Source: Phycomyces nitens (lineage: Eukaryota > Mucoromycota > Mucoromycetes > Mucorales > Phycomycetaceae). Taken from it: DNA of 64,000 bases. Location: NCBI GenBank assembly GCA_022702545.1, contig JAHRBC010000008.1, positions 1,116,001 to 1,180,000 of the forward strand, written 5' to 3'. Below the pieces are notes generated by a model that made no database searches, had not been told where the DNA came from, and saw only the letters and a list, made by a program, of their open reading frames with translations. This document shows, one piece after another, positions 24,536 to 36,154 of this stretch; position 1 is the first letter of the stretch; each line of letters starts with the position of its first letter. A program made the position numbers and the translations under genes.

Positions 24536-24744
24536 AGTATAGAGAAACAGCGGGCTATACTAGCTTAGGGTGTTTTTCTTCTTCTCTTCTACTTATTTTC
24601 CATACTTTTCTTTTTTATTTATCACCTTATATTGCCCAATTTTATCTTTATCCCTGTTCTCCAAGTCCATTTCAAAGGCAATCTAAAATCTGCACGCTAT
24701 ACTTGACGTCAGATCATTAAAATATTAAGAAAAAATAATGTTGT

Positions 24745-27028
24745 CCCCAAGCTTCTTTGTGGATTAAGCCAAGATCATTTTGTACAAGCACATATTACTA
24801 ACTTTTGTTGTCTTTAAGAGTATAAGGAACCAGCCTATATGGATATTTTTAAAGTGAAATGCTATGCTAATAAAAATATAAACATCTTGTATGTCCAACT
24901 GGATTCTCATAAAGGTCTTTGTGACAAACTAAAGTGTAACATCTTGCTTTCACAAGAAAAAAAATTGAATATATATTTATATGCCAAAAAGGCCATATGC
25001 TTTGATTCAATCAATACGTATTGTTAGAATCAATGATTCTACTGAGCATGATTCCTCCAGTAGCTCCTCCAACAGCTCCTACGGTAATCGTAGCTAATAT
25101 AATGATAGCAGGTAGCCCACGTGCACCCAAAGACTGCATACCAGAAAGAAAACTTCTTGCTGGTACAAAACCACCAAAAGTTGTCATCCATCCTGCGGCA
25201 GGGGAGCCAAGTCGTATTCCACTTGGCCGGAATCCTAGAAAAAGTATTGATGTTATGACAATGAGAGGAGCTGCGGCCCCCCCTACAAGTGCACCAACAA
25301 TTCCAACTTTAACTTCATATGGCACATTGTCCAAAAGTTCTTGGAAAGTTTTCTGAAGATTTTCTGATGTTACTGCATTGCGAATGGCCGTTGCAGCGGT
25401 ATTAATTTGTTCATTATTTTGCAGATTATTGTAAGCGACATTTGCTGACGATGCTACAAATGACAATGCATCCTTTGAATTGGAGGTGATAGTATCAATG
25501 CTTGGCGCTTTTTCAGACAGTGCAATTAGCTTTGGCAATGAGTTATTGATGACATTGGAGGTCTGCTGCTGAATGGCTTCTGCACTGGGTAGTTGGTTGA
25601 CTAAATGACCAACAGATGCCTGTGCTTGGTCTGCGAGTTGATTAACCTAGCACCGGTGTCAAGACTATTATTTGCCATGCTTTACTTGATTGTATGTATA
25701 CCTGTTCTTCTGATGGAATAGGTATATTCTTTGGAATATTTTCTGCGATAAAATTATACATTCCCTTTAAATCCATGGTTGATCTTGTTTGGCGAAGAAT
25801 ATAAAGAAAAAGAAAAATCAAAAGCAATGGCCTACACTATGTATAATAGTTTATTTAGATGTGTAACAAAAAACAAGTCCCCTTTTTGTACTTTCTCGTA
25901 CAATTGAACAAGGATACTCAACAAAAAAAACTGGATTAAACATGCTGTTCATGGTATGAATATCATACGTATTCCAACCAACTACAAGAAAGAAATCAAT
26001 ACAATAGTAATCAAGTCTGACTATATCGTTTGTAAAACCATTGTAAAAAAAAGTATTAAAAGCCAATGTGTTGGATCCTATTTACACACAATTTGATAGA
26101 GTATCATACTAAATGTACTTTTCTTAACAGGATTGGCACTAGAGTATTAAATATAGATCTTCCAAGTATTAAACCAAGCCATATTCCATGATAAAGTACG
26201 ATTTATATCATGATATTCAACTTCATTATTTTGTATTTTTCGACCCATGAATTTTTCCATTACAAATCTAAACATCTAATGGCAATTCTTAATACTCAAA
26301 TGCACCGTAAAGACAACTATATATTGGTTCCTTTCTGCTTATCCAAATACATAGTCTGCAATAATCTGCTATTAGTTAGTACATCACCTGATAATCGCTG
26401 TACCACGTTTCATTTCTGTAAACATTATTTTTTCTTTGATCAACTTGACATTGTTTTTCTTTATTGTTTGTGTGAATGAATATCTATAAAACTATATATG
26501 CCACCAATGAACATTAGGGGACCTCTAATATTATTGCATATATAGACTCCCTGCCACAGATTTTCTTATTAATCTCTTTCCAAAGGCTGTCCCGCACCGT
26601 TTTTTTTAAATTTTAGTGGAACAAAGTGTTACACTCAATGTTTTGGTCTGACAAGCCGGTATATATTCTATTTTCTACATTATTCCCTATGGACAATTCT
26701 TTATTGTCAAATCTTTTGTCATTCTGACAGCTTTCTCGGTTCATGCTTCCAAGATTTTATCACTAAACCATTCAAAAATCCTCTATAAATCCTCTTGTTT
26801 AATCTAGGCAGTTTTCTAAAACATCTCTACATTGATTGCCTATGGTTGTGTAGCCAAAACCTAATATTGGTACTACATGCTACCATGCATCATTCTAAAT
26901 TATATAATAAAAGCTTTAAAAATGGAGCGCCAATTTCTGGAAGCACTTGTAGATTACAATAAATTCATTCTAGACCCATTGTGTTTAGCTGTTTTCCAAG
27001 CCTTTTGAATGGGTTAAAAAGACATTAG
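24745..27028. repeat. Segmental duplication, copy 2 (2.3 kb)
   Basis: Second copy of 18527-20799, same orientation, carrying the paralogous IFI6-like gene. Non-coding parts are almost identical to copy 1, including the sequence just after the stop codon and the upstream 1.2 kb. Beyond AAAAAGACATTA the copies part. Confidence 0.93.
25011..25776 (-). CDS. IFI6/IFI27 (ISG12)-like membrane protein, copy 2
   Basis: Predicted 236-residue paralogue of the gene at 18806-19577, with the same two-exon structure (25776-25702 and 25646-25011) and the same intron position. The first ~110 residues are about nine-tenths identical to copy 1. From there the hydrophobic domain diverges to roughly half identity: GFRPSGIRLGSPAAGWM replaces the first motif and SFLSGMQSLGARGL the second. 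The C-terminus is SNNTY rather than a lysine-rich tail. The reading frame is fully open despite this divergence, which argues for a working gene. A pore or scaffold role in an organelle membrane is only inference. Confidence 0.83.
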
Positions 27029-28987
27029 CAATGAGTACAGATTATTTGATTGATCTAAAATGGACCTCTGAAGGATCTAGTGTATATGTTTTTGCGTATT
27101 TATATAATACAGTGCAACCTACAGAATGAGAGAAATTAGTTGACTACTGCCACTAAATAGACTTTCTAGAACCTCATTAAACCCATCTCTGAATCCTTGG
27201 TAGACTCGCCATTTAGTCCATACTCCTGTCCTAGGCAAAACCAATCTAGACAATCTTTGTAAAAATTGCTCGTGTGTCAAAAATATGCTCCTCATTAACA
27301 ACAACAATCAACCAGACACACTTTTGTTTTTTGTTTTTTTAGTATCATGGCTATATTTCCTATTGTATAACATATATATATAAATCTTTCTTTATGATCA
27401 TTATTTACTGGTTTTCTATCATTACAAAAAAATACATCTTTGCATTCTCACAATTTGTTAGAAAATAAATGCTCTAAAAATACGCCATTTCTCCCCCTTT
27501 GATAAAGAAAAGAAAGAAAAAAGGCTTGATACGGCTATCCCTTTTATGCCCCCCTCTTTCATCTTATCTTGCAGAACTGACAAAGCACGCAGCCAATTCG
27601 GTGCTATTGGCAACGCAGGCGACCTCAGTCGACCAGAATGCTGATTTACCCACATTGGACAGTCCAGCCGCTCGTATCATACCGCCCCTGTCCATTCCCA
27701 TATCTTCTGATTCGCCTCCTGTATATCTTGCGTTTCTCTAGTGCTTTACCCTCACCTCCCTTGACTGCCTCTCCTAATTATCAATTATTTTTTTTAAAAA
27801 AAAGGAAAATGCTTGGAAGAATATTAAAAATTAAAGATACGTTTATATCGTGCTCACAGCTATATAGTGATGTACAAGCACCAAACTCTATACATGAAAC
27901 CCATGAGAGCAAAAACAAAACAAAAAGAGTGCCACATGAAAAAATAAACGCACCTTTACTAGGAGCCCCATCTTGACTTGAACATTTAGTTAGTCCCAAA
28001 TACTTTTGGCTAAACATCTCACTTTTTGCAACAACTTGCTACGGTCTTTTTTTTGGATTGGCCATTGGATTCTAAAGAGTATTGGATTCATTTTAACGTT
28101 GCTATTAAATGTTACATTCTGCTCGTAATAAATTTCATTTATTTCTCGACAATGAACTCCCTGTGTATGTTGTGGCCAAGAGATAAAGGTTCATCAAAAA
28201 GGATCTCTAGCAACCCTACATTTATATTATAAATATAGATGTGTAAGTGTATGAATATGTTTGTGATTGAATTATGGATTGCATCCCAAAGAAATGCATT
28301 CTAATATCTCTCTTTTTTTTTTTAATAATTAACAGCTGTGCATTTCTGGAATGCAGCCTGTCAAATTTTTAGCTTTGCATTTTTTGCTGATAAATGGTAT
28401 ACCCTAGTTTAAATGAACATGTATCGAAAATCGCATTTGATTTGATTTAGCTTGATTTGGTTTGATTTACGGCTTGAAATTATAGATGATTCTTCACGAC
28501 AACCTTGACAGTAGAACATCATTTCATGCCAATTGCACACTATAGCTAATAATAATAAATAATAATAATAATAAAATTGCATTTGCCATGTATTGAATCT
28601 TATGAAACTTGCTTATCTGAATGCTAAACGCTTCTTTTGTTTTCCAAGATATTCTCCTTTCAGTACTAGATAAAAGTAGTATCTTGACATGTAATTGCGG
28701 CTGACATGAGATCCACTAGCAATTTGCAGTAAAACAGTTACAAAGCTAAAAAACATTTATATGGGTATTTTAAGAAATAATACTTGATCTCTTACTGTAT
28801 TTGGACCTATAGGGAAAATTTGTCAATTATTATTGGATTACTGCAGAAGCAGACAGTAGTAATGAGCACAAGAACCATGATTGAAATAAAGGATTAGATT
28901 ATGTAAAGTTCAAGAGCCAAGTTTGATTTCCAATTGATCCATCGACAAAAAATAACAAAGATAATCATTATAAGAATTAAAAATCAG

Positions 28988-29028
<41 letters not shown>

Positions 29029-30110
29029 TCAACTTGAGGCCATTGATTGCAATGCTTGATGGGTAAATGCTATATCAATTGTACGAGTAGATATAAACTA
29101 CAGGTTGGAAATCACTCTAGTACCCAATAAAACTGTAATACTATTAATGTGTGGCTCTGTTGTCTGGCGTAAACCCATCAATAAAACGGGCGTCTTGACT
29201 TTTAAGCTCTGTCAGCAGATGGTTCTTTTTATTTTGGAGTGTTAAAGATCATATCGGTACAATTTGTTGTTATTAATGGCTGATTGACCTTGTAGAGAGA
29301 GAAAAGACATGATGATTGCTATAATTGACAGGAGCAGATATATATTTATATTTCTGCAATAATAAAACGTTTCTTTAAAGCTTATTATATGGCCTGTTTT
29401 CTCCTCTATTTATTGTTTCTGGAATAAATAGAAAGCCAAGTCTCTATGTCATGTATAAAACCTGTAGATATTAAATCTAACAATAAATATTATTATAATT
29501 ATAATTATAAACCCCCCTTTATATTATTATTTGTATCAAGATCTACAGTATATATATGTATATGTATATAACACGGTTGAGTATCGATCATGTAGTAATA
29601 GGAGAACCCTTTTTTTTCCTGTTGTTAAATGGCTTTAATCATTGGATCTCGGCTATCCTGATGGATATGCAACCAGAGAGAACAATGATTTAAAGCTGGC
29701 AATCATTTGGGTGCTTTTTTAGCTCGATTGCCCCAGTATTAAAGAGAAAAGAGCGGCCAAAAAGGCTGTATACTATTGTGCCTAGAATAATCAAATAAAT
29801 AAAACTTGTTCTTGGATAGGAGGATAAGAAACAAAAGGGTATTTGTTTGCAATGCATTCCCAGATCCAAATTTAATCATTGTCGGTACCATTTGCACCTG
29901 CGATTCCCATTAAGTTTGATCGTGTACGATTATCTTTTTAGATATAGGAGAATAATAATAATAATAATATTGTATTTGATAGTAGATGTTGGTGTACAGA
30001 CGTTCGTTTGTTGTTGTTTTTATAGTTTTTTTGAATATATCAAAATAATAATAATAATAAAAAAAGAGTGGATTTAATATACAATATAAATGTGTATGTA
30101 TGTGTGTGTG
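27029..30110. other. Mostly non-coding AT-rich stretch
   Basis: No gene is firmly supported. A GC-richer patch at 27540-27741 encodes an 80-codon frame after a possible TTGCAG splice acceptor. It could be a 3' exon or a gene relic, and I do not recognise it. A 62-codon minus frame at 27119-27307 is also unassigned. An ATT microsatellite lies at about 28990-29030, and further AAT runs near 28550 and 29950. Confidence 0.5.
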
Positions 30111-30473
30111 TTAGGCGTGTGTTTGGATGATGTGTTCTGTACTGGTTGCTGGTATTTGAAGGGTTTTTGTGACAGTTGCAGTGATTGAGCTGATAAAAGG
30201 CAAATTGGTTTTGTATTGATCTAGACTGGGGTCTTGGTTGTGGCCATCGATTGCCATTGTGATTATATTGTCTTCGTATCTATTGGCTTCGTTCTTTGAC
30301 TTGTTGAGCAAGAGAGTTACTGATGTTGTGAGGAATATGCCGAGTATCAAGGCAATACAGACAAGGTAGATCCAGACCGGTAGATCAAACAGCTTGCAGG
30401 GTTTTCTGGTGGAGATGTTTTTCTCTAGTGCAGAATCTGATTGCTGTAGTGGGAATTCTGGTGTATGGCTCAT
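30111..30473 (-). CDS. Small single-pass membrane protein, unknown
   Basis: A 120-codon open frame starting MSHTPEF. It has an acidic/polar N-terminal part, then one hydrophobic segment (about residues 37-60, VWIYLVCIALILGIFLTTS) followed by KSKNEANR, and a Thr/Ser-rich C-terminal tail. No family is recognised. The single clear membrane helix between polar parts makes chance occurrence less likely in this AT-rich DNA. The ATG at 30473 is preferred because upstream sequence is poly-A/T-derived. An intron cannot be excluded. Confidence 0.5.
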   Translation of the reverse strand: MSHTPEFPLQQSDSALEKNISTRKPCKLFDLPVWIYLVCIALILGIFLTTSVTLLLNKSKNEANRYEDNIITMAIDGHNQDPSLDQYKTNLPFISSITATVTKTLQIPATSTEHIIQTHA

Positions 30474-31311
30474 TATAAGAGTGTTGATCTGTGCATAAAA
30501 TATTCTTTTGAAAAAAAAAAAGAAAAAGAACAAGATGGTATTATATCTCTTTTATATATATACTTATATACTTATATATACTTATATATATTTATATATA
30601 TATATACTCATGTAAATGTATAAATACAGAAACAGGATACCATTAGGATCTTGGTTTTATACTATACTGTACTATACTATATATATTGTACATTTTAAAG
30701 GATATTATCCTTCATGTAATCAAAATCAGTCTCCTCTCTTTCTGTCTTTCTGTTTTTCTGTCTTTCCTTTGTTTTTTGGCTCTTTGCTTTGCAATGACTG
30801 ATCATTGTATATAATATCAATTCAACTCAATTCAATAAATAAATAAAAATAAAACGTCTATTTAAGCCTTTGGTCCCTTGGGAATTCAAGGGAACACCTA
30901 GGAAAAACACAATTTGAATAGACTGGTGCATTGACGCTAGATATCATATTTTTTATTATTATTGGAAATATGTAATCTATAGTTAAATTGACGGGTATTT
31001 TATAGTTAAATATAAGTCTTGAGATTGGCTCGAAAGGGAGGGAGGGGGGGTGGTTTAATATACATCATTTAAAGACTATACAAAAAATGAATGGGAATCG
31101 ATTAACCCCTCGACACAGAATACTATACACAATCAATATTCATTGTAAGAAAAAATAAATATAAATATATTTATATTTTTTTATAAAGATAAGAGAATAT
31201 AATATAGACAGAATTATAAAGAGCTAAATAAAATGTACACCCAAGATATATATATATGTGTATGTGTATGTATAAATATTAAATAAAATAAAATAAATAA
31301 ATAGAAAAAAA
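30474..31311. other. Non-coding spacer with AT repeats
   Basis: Contains TATATACTTA-type simple repeats near 30550-30610 and A/T runs. I see no gene. It probably serves as 3' flank for the VTT gene and 5' flank for the small membrane protein gene. Confidence 0.6.
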
Positions 31312-32353
31312 TTATTCACGGTCATGGAGAGGCAGACGGGTGTAACCTGCGTCACCCAACTCAAGACCTTCTATCTTTTCAACCTCATTATTATCTTCAG
31401 TAGTCGGTGGAAGGCCCATTGAGCGGCGAATGGCCTTTTGAATTGCCTTGCCCCAGAGAACAGGCACAAGTGAGATAATGGAGACCCCAAGCAATTTAAG
31501 GACAAGGGAGACAGAAAGGATGTCCGAGGTCGAGGTCAGGTCTCCCAGAACATCACCTGCTTGTGCGCACACAAAGTTATATGGCATGGAACCCAAAAAG
31601 GTCGACCAGAAGAATGGCAGGACTGGAACGCCAAGAAGCGGAGATGCCATGTTGATGAACCTAGAATACGATTGTTACACTTCGTTTCCAGACCCTCCCC
31701 CCTCCCCTCCCACAAAAGAGCTCTTACCAATAGGGCGAAAAGGGAAACAGTCTGATAAATAACAACCACCAGAAAAGTCCGGCCTTGGTCTTGTTGCTCT
31801 TCATCTGCCGTGTCATGGAGTCTGCGCGCTTAGAAACCCAGCCAAGGTGCATAAAGGGCTTTCCGACCAAGAGAGCTAGTGCGTAAGCAAGTGTTGCACC
31901 ACCTGCTGTCAAGAGACTAGTCCAGATTGTAGCAATACCGATGCCATACAGATAACTGGCCAACAGATTCAATAGCACTGAACCTGGCACTGAAAAGGCT
32001 TGTTGCCAGAGGTAGAGTACCGAAAAACATCCGGCGACCGATAAAGAGTCTTGCCAAGACGAAGACGCAAGCTTCTCTAGTTGAGTGGCAGTCATTTGGG
32101 CATCTTCTAGGGTTCTTGGCAGGGTGATTCCCAAGACTTGGTTGGCCAGAGTGGCAGTGAATCCAAGAGAGATGAGTGCAATGGCAACAAATAGACCTAG
32201 TCTTGGTAGGAGATCCTTCCAGCTTGGAGATTGGATGGTCTGTTCTGAATGATAGATGCATTCATCATTATTGTCATTGTTAGCCTTGTATTCAAGAGGT
32301 GGAAAATCAAGCGAATCTTCACAGGTGCTTCTTGTATTCATACCAAGTGCCAT
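31312..32353 (-). CDS. TMEM41/VTT (DedA-like) membrane protein
   Basis: Predicted 324-residue integral membrane protein of the VTT superfamily. Animal TMEM41B and VMP1 of this group scramble phospholipids in the ER and support autophagy. Two exons (32353-31728 and 31660-31312) are joined by a 67-nt GT-AG intron that falls inside the Trp codon of SPYWFIN. The VTT core is visible: a re-entrant region PGSVLLNLLASYLYGI, then the glycine-rich AGGATLAYALALLVGK. It continues with RLFPFSPYWFINMASPLLG across the splice. About six hydrophobic segments are seen, with an acidic, polar N-terminus and C-terminus. The neighbour at 32711 is divergently transcribed, so the 350-bp AT-rich gap probably holds both promoters. 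Confidence 0.88.
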
Positions 32354-32710
32354 AATTATATAACAAGGATAATAATAAGAATATATAAGAATAAATAATA
32401 AAATATATAATAAAATATATAATAATATAAAATAATATATAATATAAAATATTTCTCTTTTTCTTTTTTTCTTTTTTTTTATTTCTTTTTTTGGTTGCCA
32501 AGTAACAGGAAAGAAGGAAGGTAAAAAAAAAAAAAAGAATGAAAGAAATATAAATTGTTGAATATATATATATATATATATACAATATTTCTGCTTTAAA
32601 TTTTAATTGGATAATGAGAATGGTAAACAAAAACAGCTTAAATATTATACAATAATAAAATTATATTTACCCTTTATATTTTATTTTATTTTCTGTCGCT
32701 AATCACCAGG

Positions 32711-34028
32711 ATGCCTAATTTGAATATTCTCAATAAAGAGGACGATCTAATCACCGAATCCAAACCACCATGCCAAATGTATGCCCAAATGAATATTATA
32801 AAATATAAAATATAAAATATAATAAAGAATTTTAAAGTGTGTGTGTGTGTGTTTTTTTTTTTTTGGATATGCATATAATAATAAATTGCAATTAATAATA
32901 ATTAATTGTTTAATGCCTAGATGCCAAAAACAATTCTCACACTATGTCTGTCCACGCTGCAATCTAAAGTACTGTTCGCTCGCGTGCTACAAGGATCTCG
33001 AACATGCCGAATGCACAGAGTCCTTTTATCGCGACAGTGTAACTGCAGAGATCAACTCGCGCAGTGACAAGGACGAATCAAAACAAAAGATGCTTCAATT
33101 GCTGCAGAGATTCGAAGCAGAAAACACTAGCAATCATGACAATCTTGAAGAAGAAGAGGAAGAGGAAGAGGAAGATCTTGCACAACGATTGAGGAATCTC
33201 AATGTAGAAACTGCAGACCCTGATATATTGTGGGACAAGCTCTCGAGTGAAGAAAGACAGGAATTTGAAATGATGCTCAAACAGCTCGAAATGGAGGAAG
33301 ACATGGCCTGGAGTAGCCTTGGATTGAAGCCTTATGAACCGTGGTGGGAAATCAATCCATCGTTGGTACAAGAAGTTGGACTAGACAATGACAATGACAT
33401 ACCCAATCTGCCAAACTTCAATCGTTTGGTGGGCCAAGGAAAGGCACCAAATCCCGTCATTCAATGGACAATGCTTCATATAGGAATGACCTACTGCTAC
33501 CTTATGCGACACTGTATGGGAGACCTGACCGAGGGAGATGTGTTTGATACCTTGGACATACTAAAACACCTCTCTCGATCTGTTCTGTTTTCTACTGATC
33601 CGCCTACATTTGGTCGAGAGATGGATGTTGTGGTGGATTTGGTAGATCAGATCATGTCACTCGATCCCAATAACAAGGATCCCAAGAGACGTTCACAGTT
33701 GATGATCCTGTGCTTAAAGGATGGATTGAGACTGTTGGAGAGTAACTATATGGTCCGGGCTTTGCATGCCCTTTGGGAGTTCCTCAACAACCTTGAGCAG
33801 AAAAGAAGAGTCTCATTAGCAGTCCGAAAGGTTTATTTTCACATTGCAGCTGCGGATTATATAATCACACTCGATTCCCAGTCCGGACGGATCGATTTAT
33901 TAAAGCAAGTTCTCCTGACAGCTCAGGAGAAGATTAGATCCGACGACATGGCGTTTGAGCAAGAGTACAATGCAGCAATCGAGGCAAGAAAGCGCAATAG
34001 CTCTTGTCCCAAAATTGTTCAATTATAA
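32711..34028 (+). CDS. ZNHIT2-like HIT zinc finger protein
   Basis: Predicted 391-residue protein. Human ZNHIT2 bridges R2TP chaperone complexes to the U5 snRNP and RNA polymerase assembly. Exon 1 (32711-32778) and exon 2 (32921-34028) are joined by a 142-nt GT-AG intron. The join restores the first cysteine pair as CQIC, which decides the model. The HIT finger then reads CPRCNLKYCSLACYK with downstream H and C. After it come an acidic run (about residues 95-105), a coiled-coil stretch, and the conserved WWE/RLVGQGKAPNP-type region and C-terminal helical part of this family. An in-frame ATG at 32841 lies in the intron and is not used in this model. Confidence 0.88.
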
Positions 34029-34330
34029 TGGTTTGATAATTTATAATCTCCAAGAAATGAATGTGAAGTTTTAAGGATAAATAGTTTAGGCAAACCATGA
34101 GCTGTCAAAAATGTTCCCCACATCAAGCGATTCTTTAATAATTAATTATCTGATCCCACAACCATCTACCCCATATTTCATCTGTCAATTCACCCCCACA
34201 GACCCACTGGTCCGCTAAACATGATATTAAAACCGGGTCACCCTTCCAAAGATGTCTATAACCAAATAATACAAAGGATAAATATTTTAGGCTGTGCCTA
34301 GAGTGGTACACCATTGACCCCGGATTAATG

Positions 34331-34336
34331 TATAAA
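34331..34336 (+). promoter_or_regulatory. TATA box of the alpha/beta hydrolase gene
   Basis: TATAAA 46 bases before the ATG at 34377, followed by a T-rich initiator-like stretch. Position and sequence fit a fungal core promoter. Confidence 0.5.
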
Positions 34337-34376
34337 AAAGAAACAATCTGTACTGCCTTTTTTTTTTTACCATCAA

Positions 34377-35831
34377 ATGCTCTATCTCGTCCCCACATCC
34401 CAACACGTTATTCCCGCCAGTCCACGCTGCCCTGGATACGACACCCTGCGTCTGGCAGTTGACAAGCATGTCTTTGCCAGTCCTAAACCTGCCCAAAGAA
34501 AGTTTGCGTTTCTGTGGTCTCATTCGAATGGATTCCACAAGGAATCTCTTCATCTCTTGATGCAAACCCATCTTGAAAAACTACGTGCCGATCCTCGCTA
34601 TGACAATGTCGAGATTCATTATGTCTCGTGGGATTCTCGTAACCATGGTGATTCTGCTCGTTTGAATGAGGATAGCAGCTTTGAACGCTGTAAGAATCTT
34701 GGCCATACCATTTTTTTGTTTTTGTTTTTTTTTGGACTATACTAATAATATAATGCCTTTTATAAAGACACCTGGATGGTCAATGCTATGGACACCTTGC
34801 AAGTTATCGAGGAAATGGGACTAGGGTCAAATGACTACCAGTCTTTTATTGGCATTGGACATAGCTTTGGTGCAACTTCGATGCAAGTCTCTTTTAGAGA
34901 TCGATCTGATAGCTAATACAAGTTTTTATTATTATTATTTTAGGATCCTGGCCGAGTTTCTTTATCCAAAGACCTTTGATGGCCTGTGTGTCATTGAGCC
35001 TGTCATGGCAACTAGCGTTTATGATTCTGAGGCCTGGAACCAGGCACCTGTGCTTGGATCTCGCAATAGACGAGACACGTGGAAATCTCGGTAAACGATT
35101 CAGGTTTTGCCAAATAACATTATGTGCTTAAATATATATTCTTATAGAAAAGATGCTCTAGAATCATTGGCCAAGGGCCGTTTCTGGAAGAAATTCCACC
35201 CAGATGTGCTGGAATCCTATGTGGTAGGCAGCCAAGACAATTGAACGATTACTGATATTGTAGCAATATGGCATGTACGAGACCAAGGAAGGAACGATTA
35301 TGCTAAAGTGTCCAAGAGAACAAGAATACGCAAGTATATATATATATAATAATTATACTTTATACTAACTTTTTTTTCTTTCTTTCTTTATTTTCTACAA
35401 TATAGCGCGTGTTTGAGTGCAGTTACTTTGATTGCGCAACTGCCTACGCCTCAATTCGCGCCCTTTCGATTCCTGTGCTCTTTTTGTACGCCCTTGATTC
35501 AACCTTGTAAGCCATGGTTTAGAGGCCTGACTGATATTATCAGGTGTTGTTGCACGTTCAAGTCCACTGATAGATATATATAGTATTATGCGAGACGATG
35601 CAGAATCAGTCACTGGACAATCGTCAATGGTGACATTGGAATTCGTCAAAGGCACCCATATGGCACCCAACGAAGAGCCTGAAGACATTGGTAATTGTTT
35701 TTTTTAAACCAGTCAATGATCTAGTGTACTCAATCTCTCTGTTTTTTTTGTTTGTTTTTGTAGCCATCAATGCAAAGGCGTTTACGGACAAGGCCCAGGG
35801 CTATCGCAGGATCACCAAGGCTAATCTCTAA
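34377..35831 (+). CDS. Alpha/beta hydrolase (LPX1-like fold)
   Basis: Predicted 330-residue serine hydrolase in eight exons: 34377-34689, 34768-34882, 34944-35090, 35148-35223, 35264-35329, 35406-35506, 35584-35690 and 35764-35831. All joins keep frame. The oxyanion region reads HSNGFHKE, and DSRNHGDS lies in the usual pre-elbow loop. The nucleophile elbow is GHSFG (Ser137), and the catalytic His is in GTHMAP (about His298). Two introns (34883-34943 and 35330-35405) begin GCAAGT rather than GT. No other donor restores the frame at these places. The substrate is unknown; relatives include peroxisomal lipases. The C-terminus (TKANL) is not a canonical peroxisome signal. The gene follows ZNHIT2-like on the same strand. 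Confidence 0.87.
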
Positions 35832-35880
35832 GACAAAAAGGATGTTGGATGCGTATGTATATTTATATAATATATACATG

Positions 35881-35937
35881 TTTTGATTTGATTTGATTTG
35901 ATTTGATTTGATTTGATTTGGTTTGGTTTGGTTTGGT
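35881..35937. repeat. TGATT/TGGTT pentanucleotide repeat
   Basis: About ten tandem five-base units, first TTTGA then TTTGG, just after the hydrolase stop codon. The unit switch by one transition suggests that one ancestral array mutated and expanded. Confidence 0.85.
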
Positions 35938-36154
35938 TAGGTGCTGAGGGGTTGGGTTGGGTTGTATGTAATGAAGTGTGTGCCGAGGATTATATACAAA
36001 ATGTATAAAAATATGGCAACGACTTTTTTTTAAAAAGAATGAAAAATGAGGATGAGAATATATATATGATATATGAAAAATGCTGTTTCAGTAACGAGGA
36101 ATATGTCTGTCTGCCAAGCGGCGGAATTGAGGAGGGCGTGGGACATAATGAAGG

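Larger units (their letters stand above)
20800..24741 (+). mobile_element. Decayed non-LTR retrotransposon (LINE)
   Basis: This interval separates the two copies of the segmental duplication. It holds a gag-like ORF1 and an endonuclease/reverse transcriptase ORF2, both broken. The 3' end is AT-rich (near 24715-24740) without a clean poly-A. A target-site duplication could not be defined. Base composition is richer in C and T than its surroundings, which helps mark its extent. A tRNA-like B box (GTTCGATCC, minus strand, near 20887) lies near its 5' end. Confidence 0.85.
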
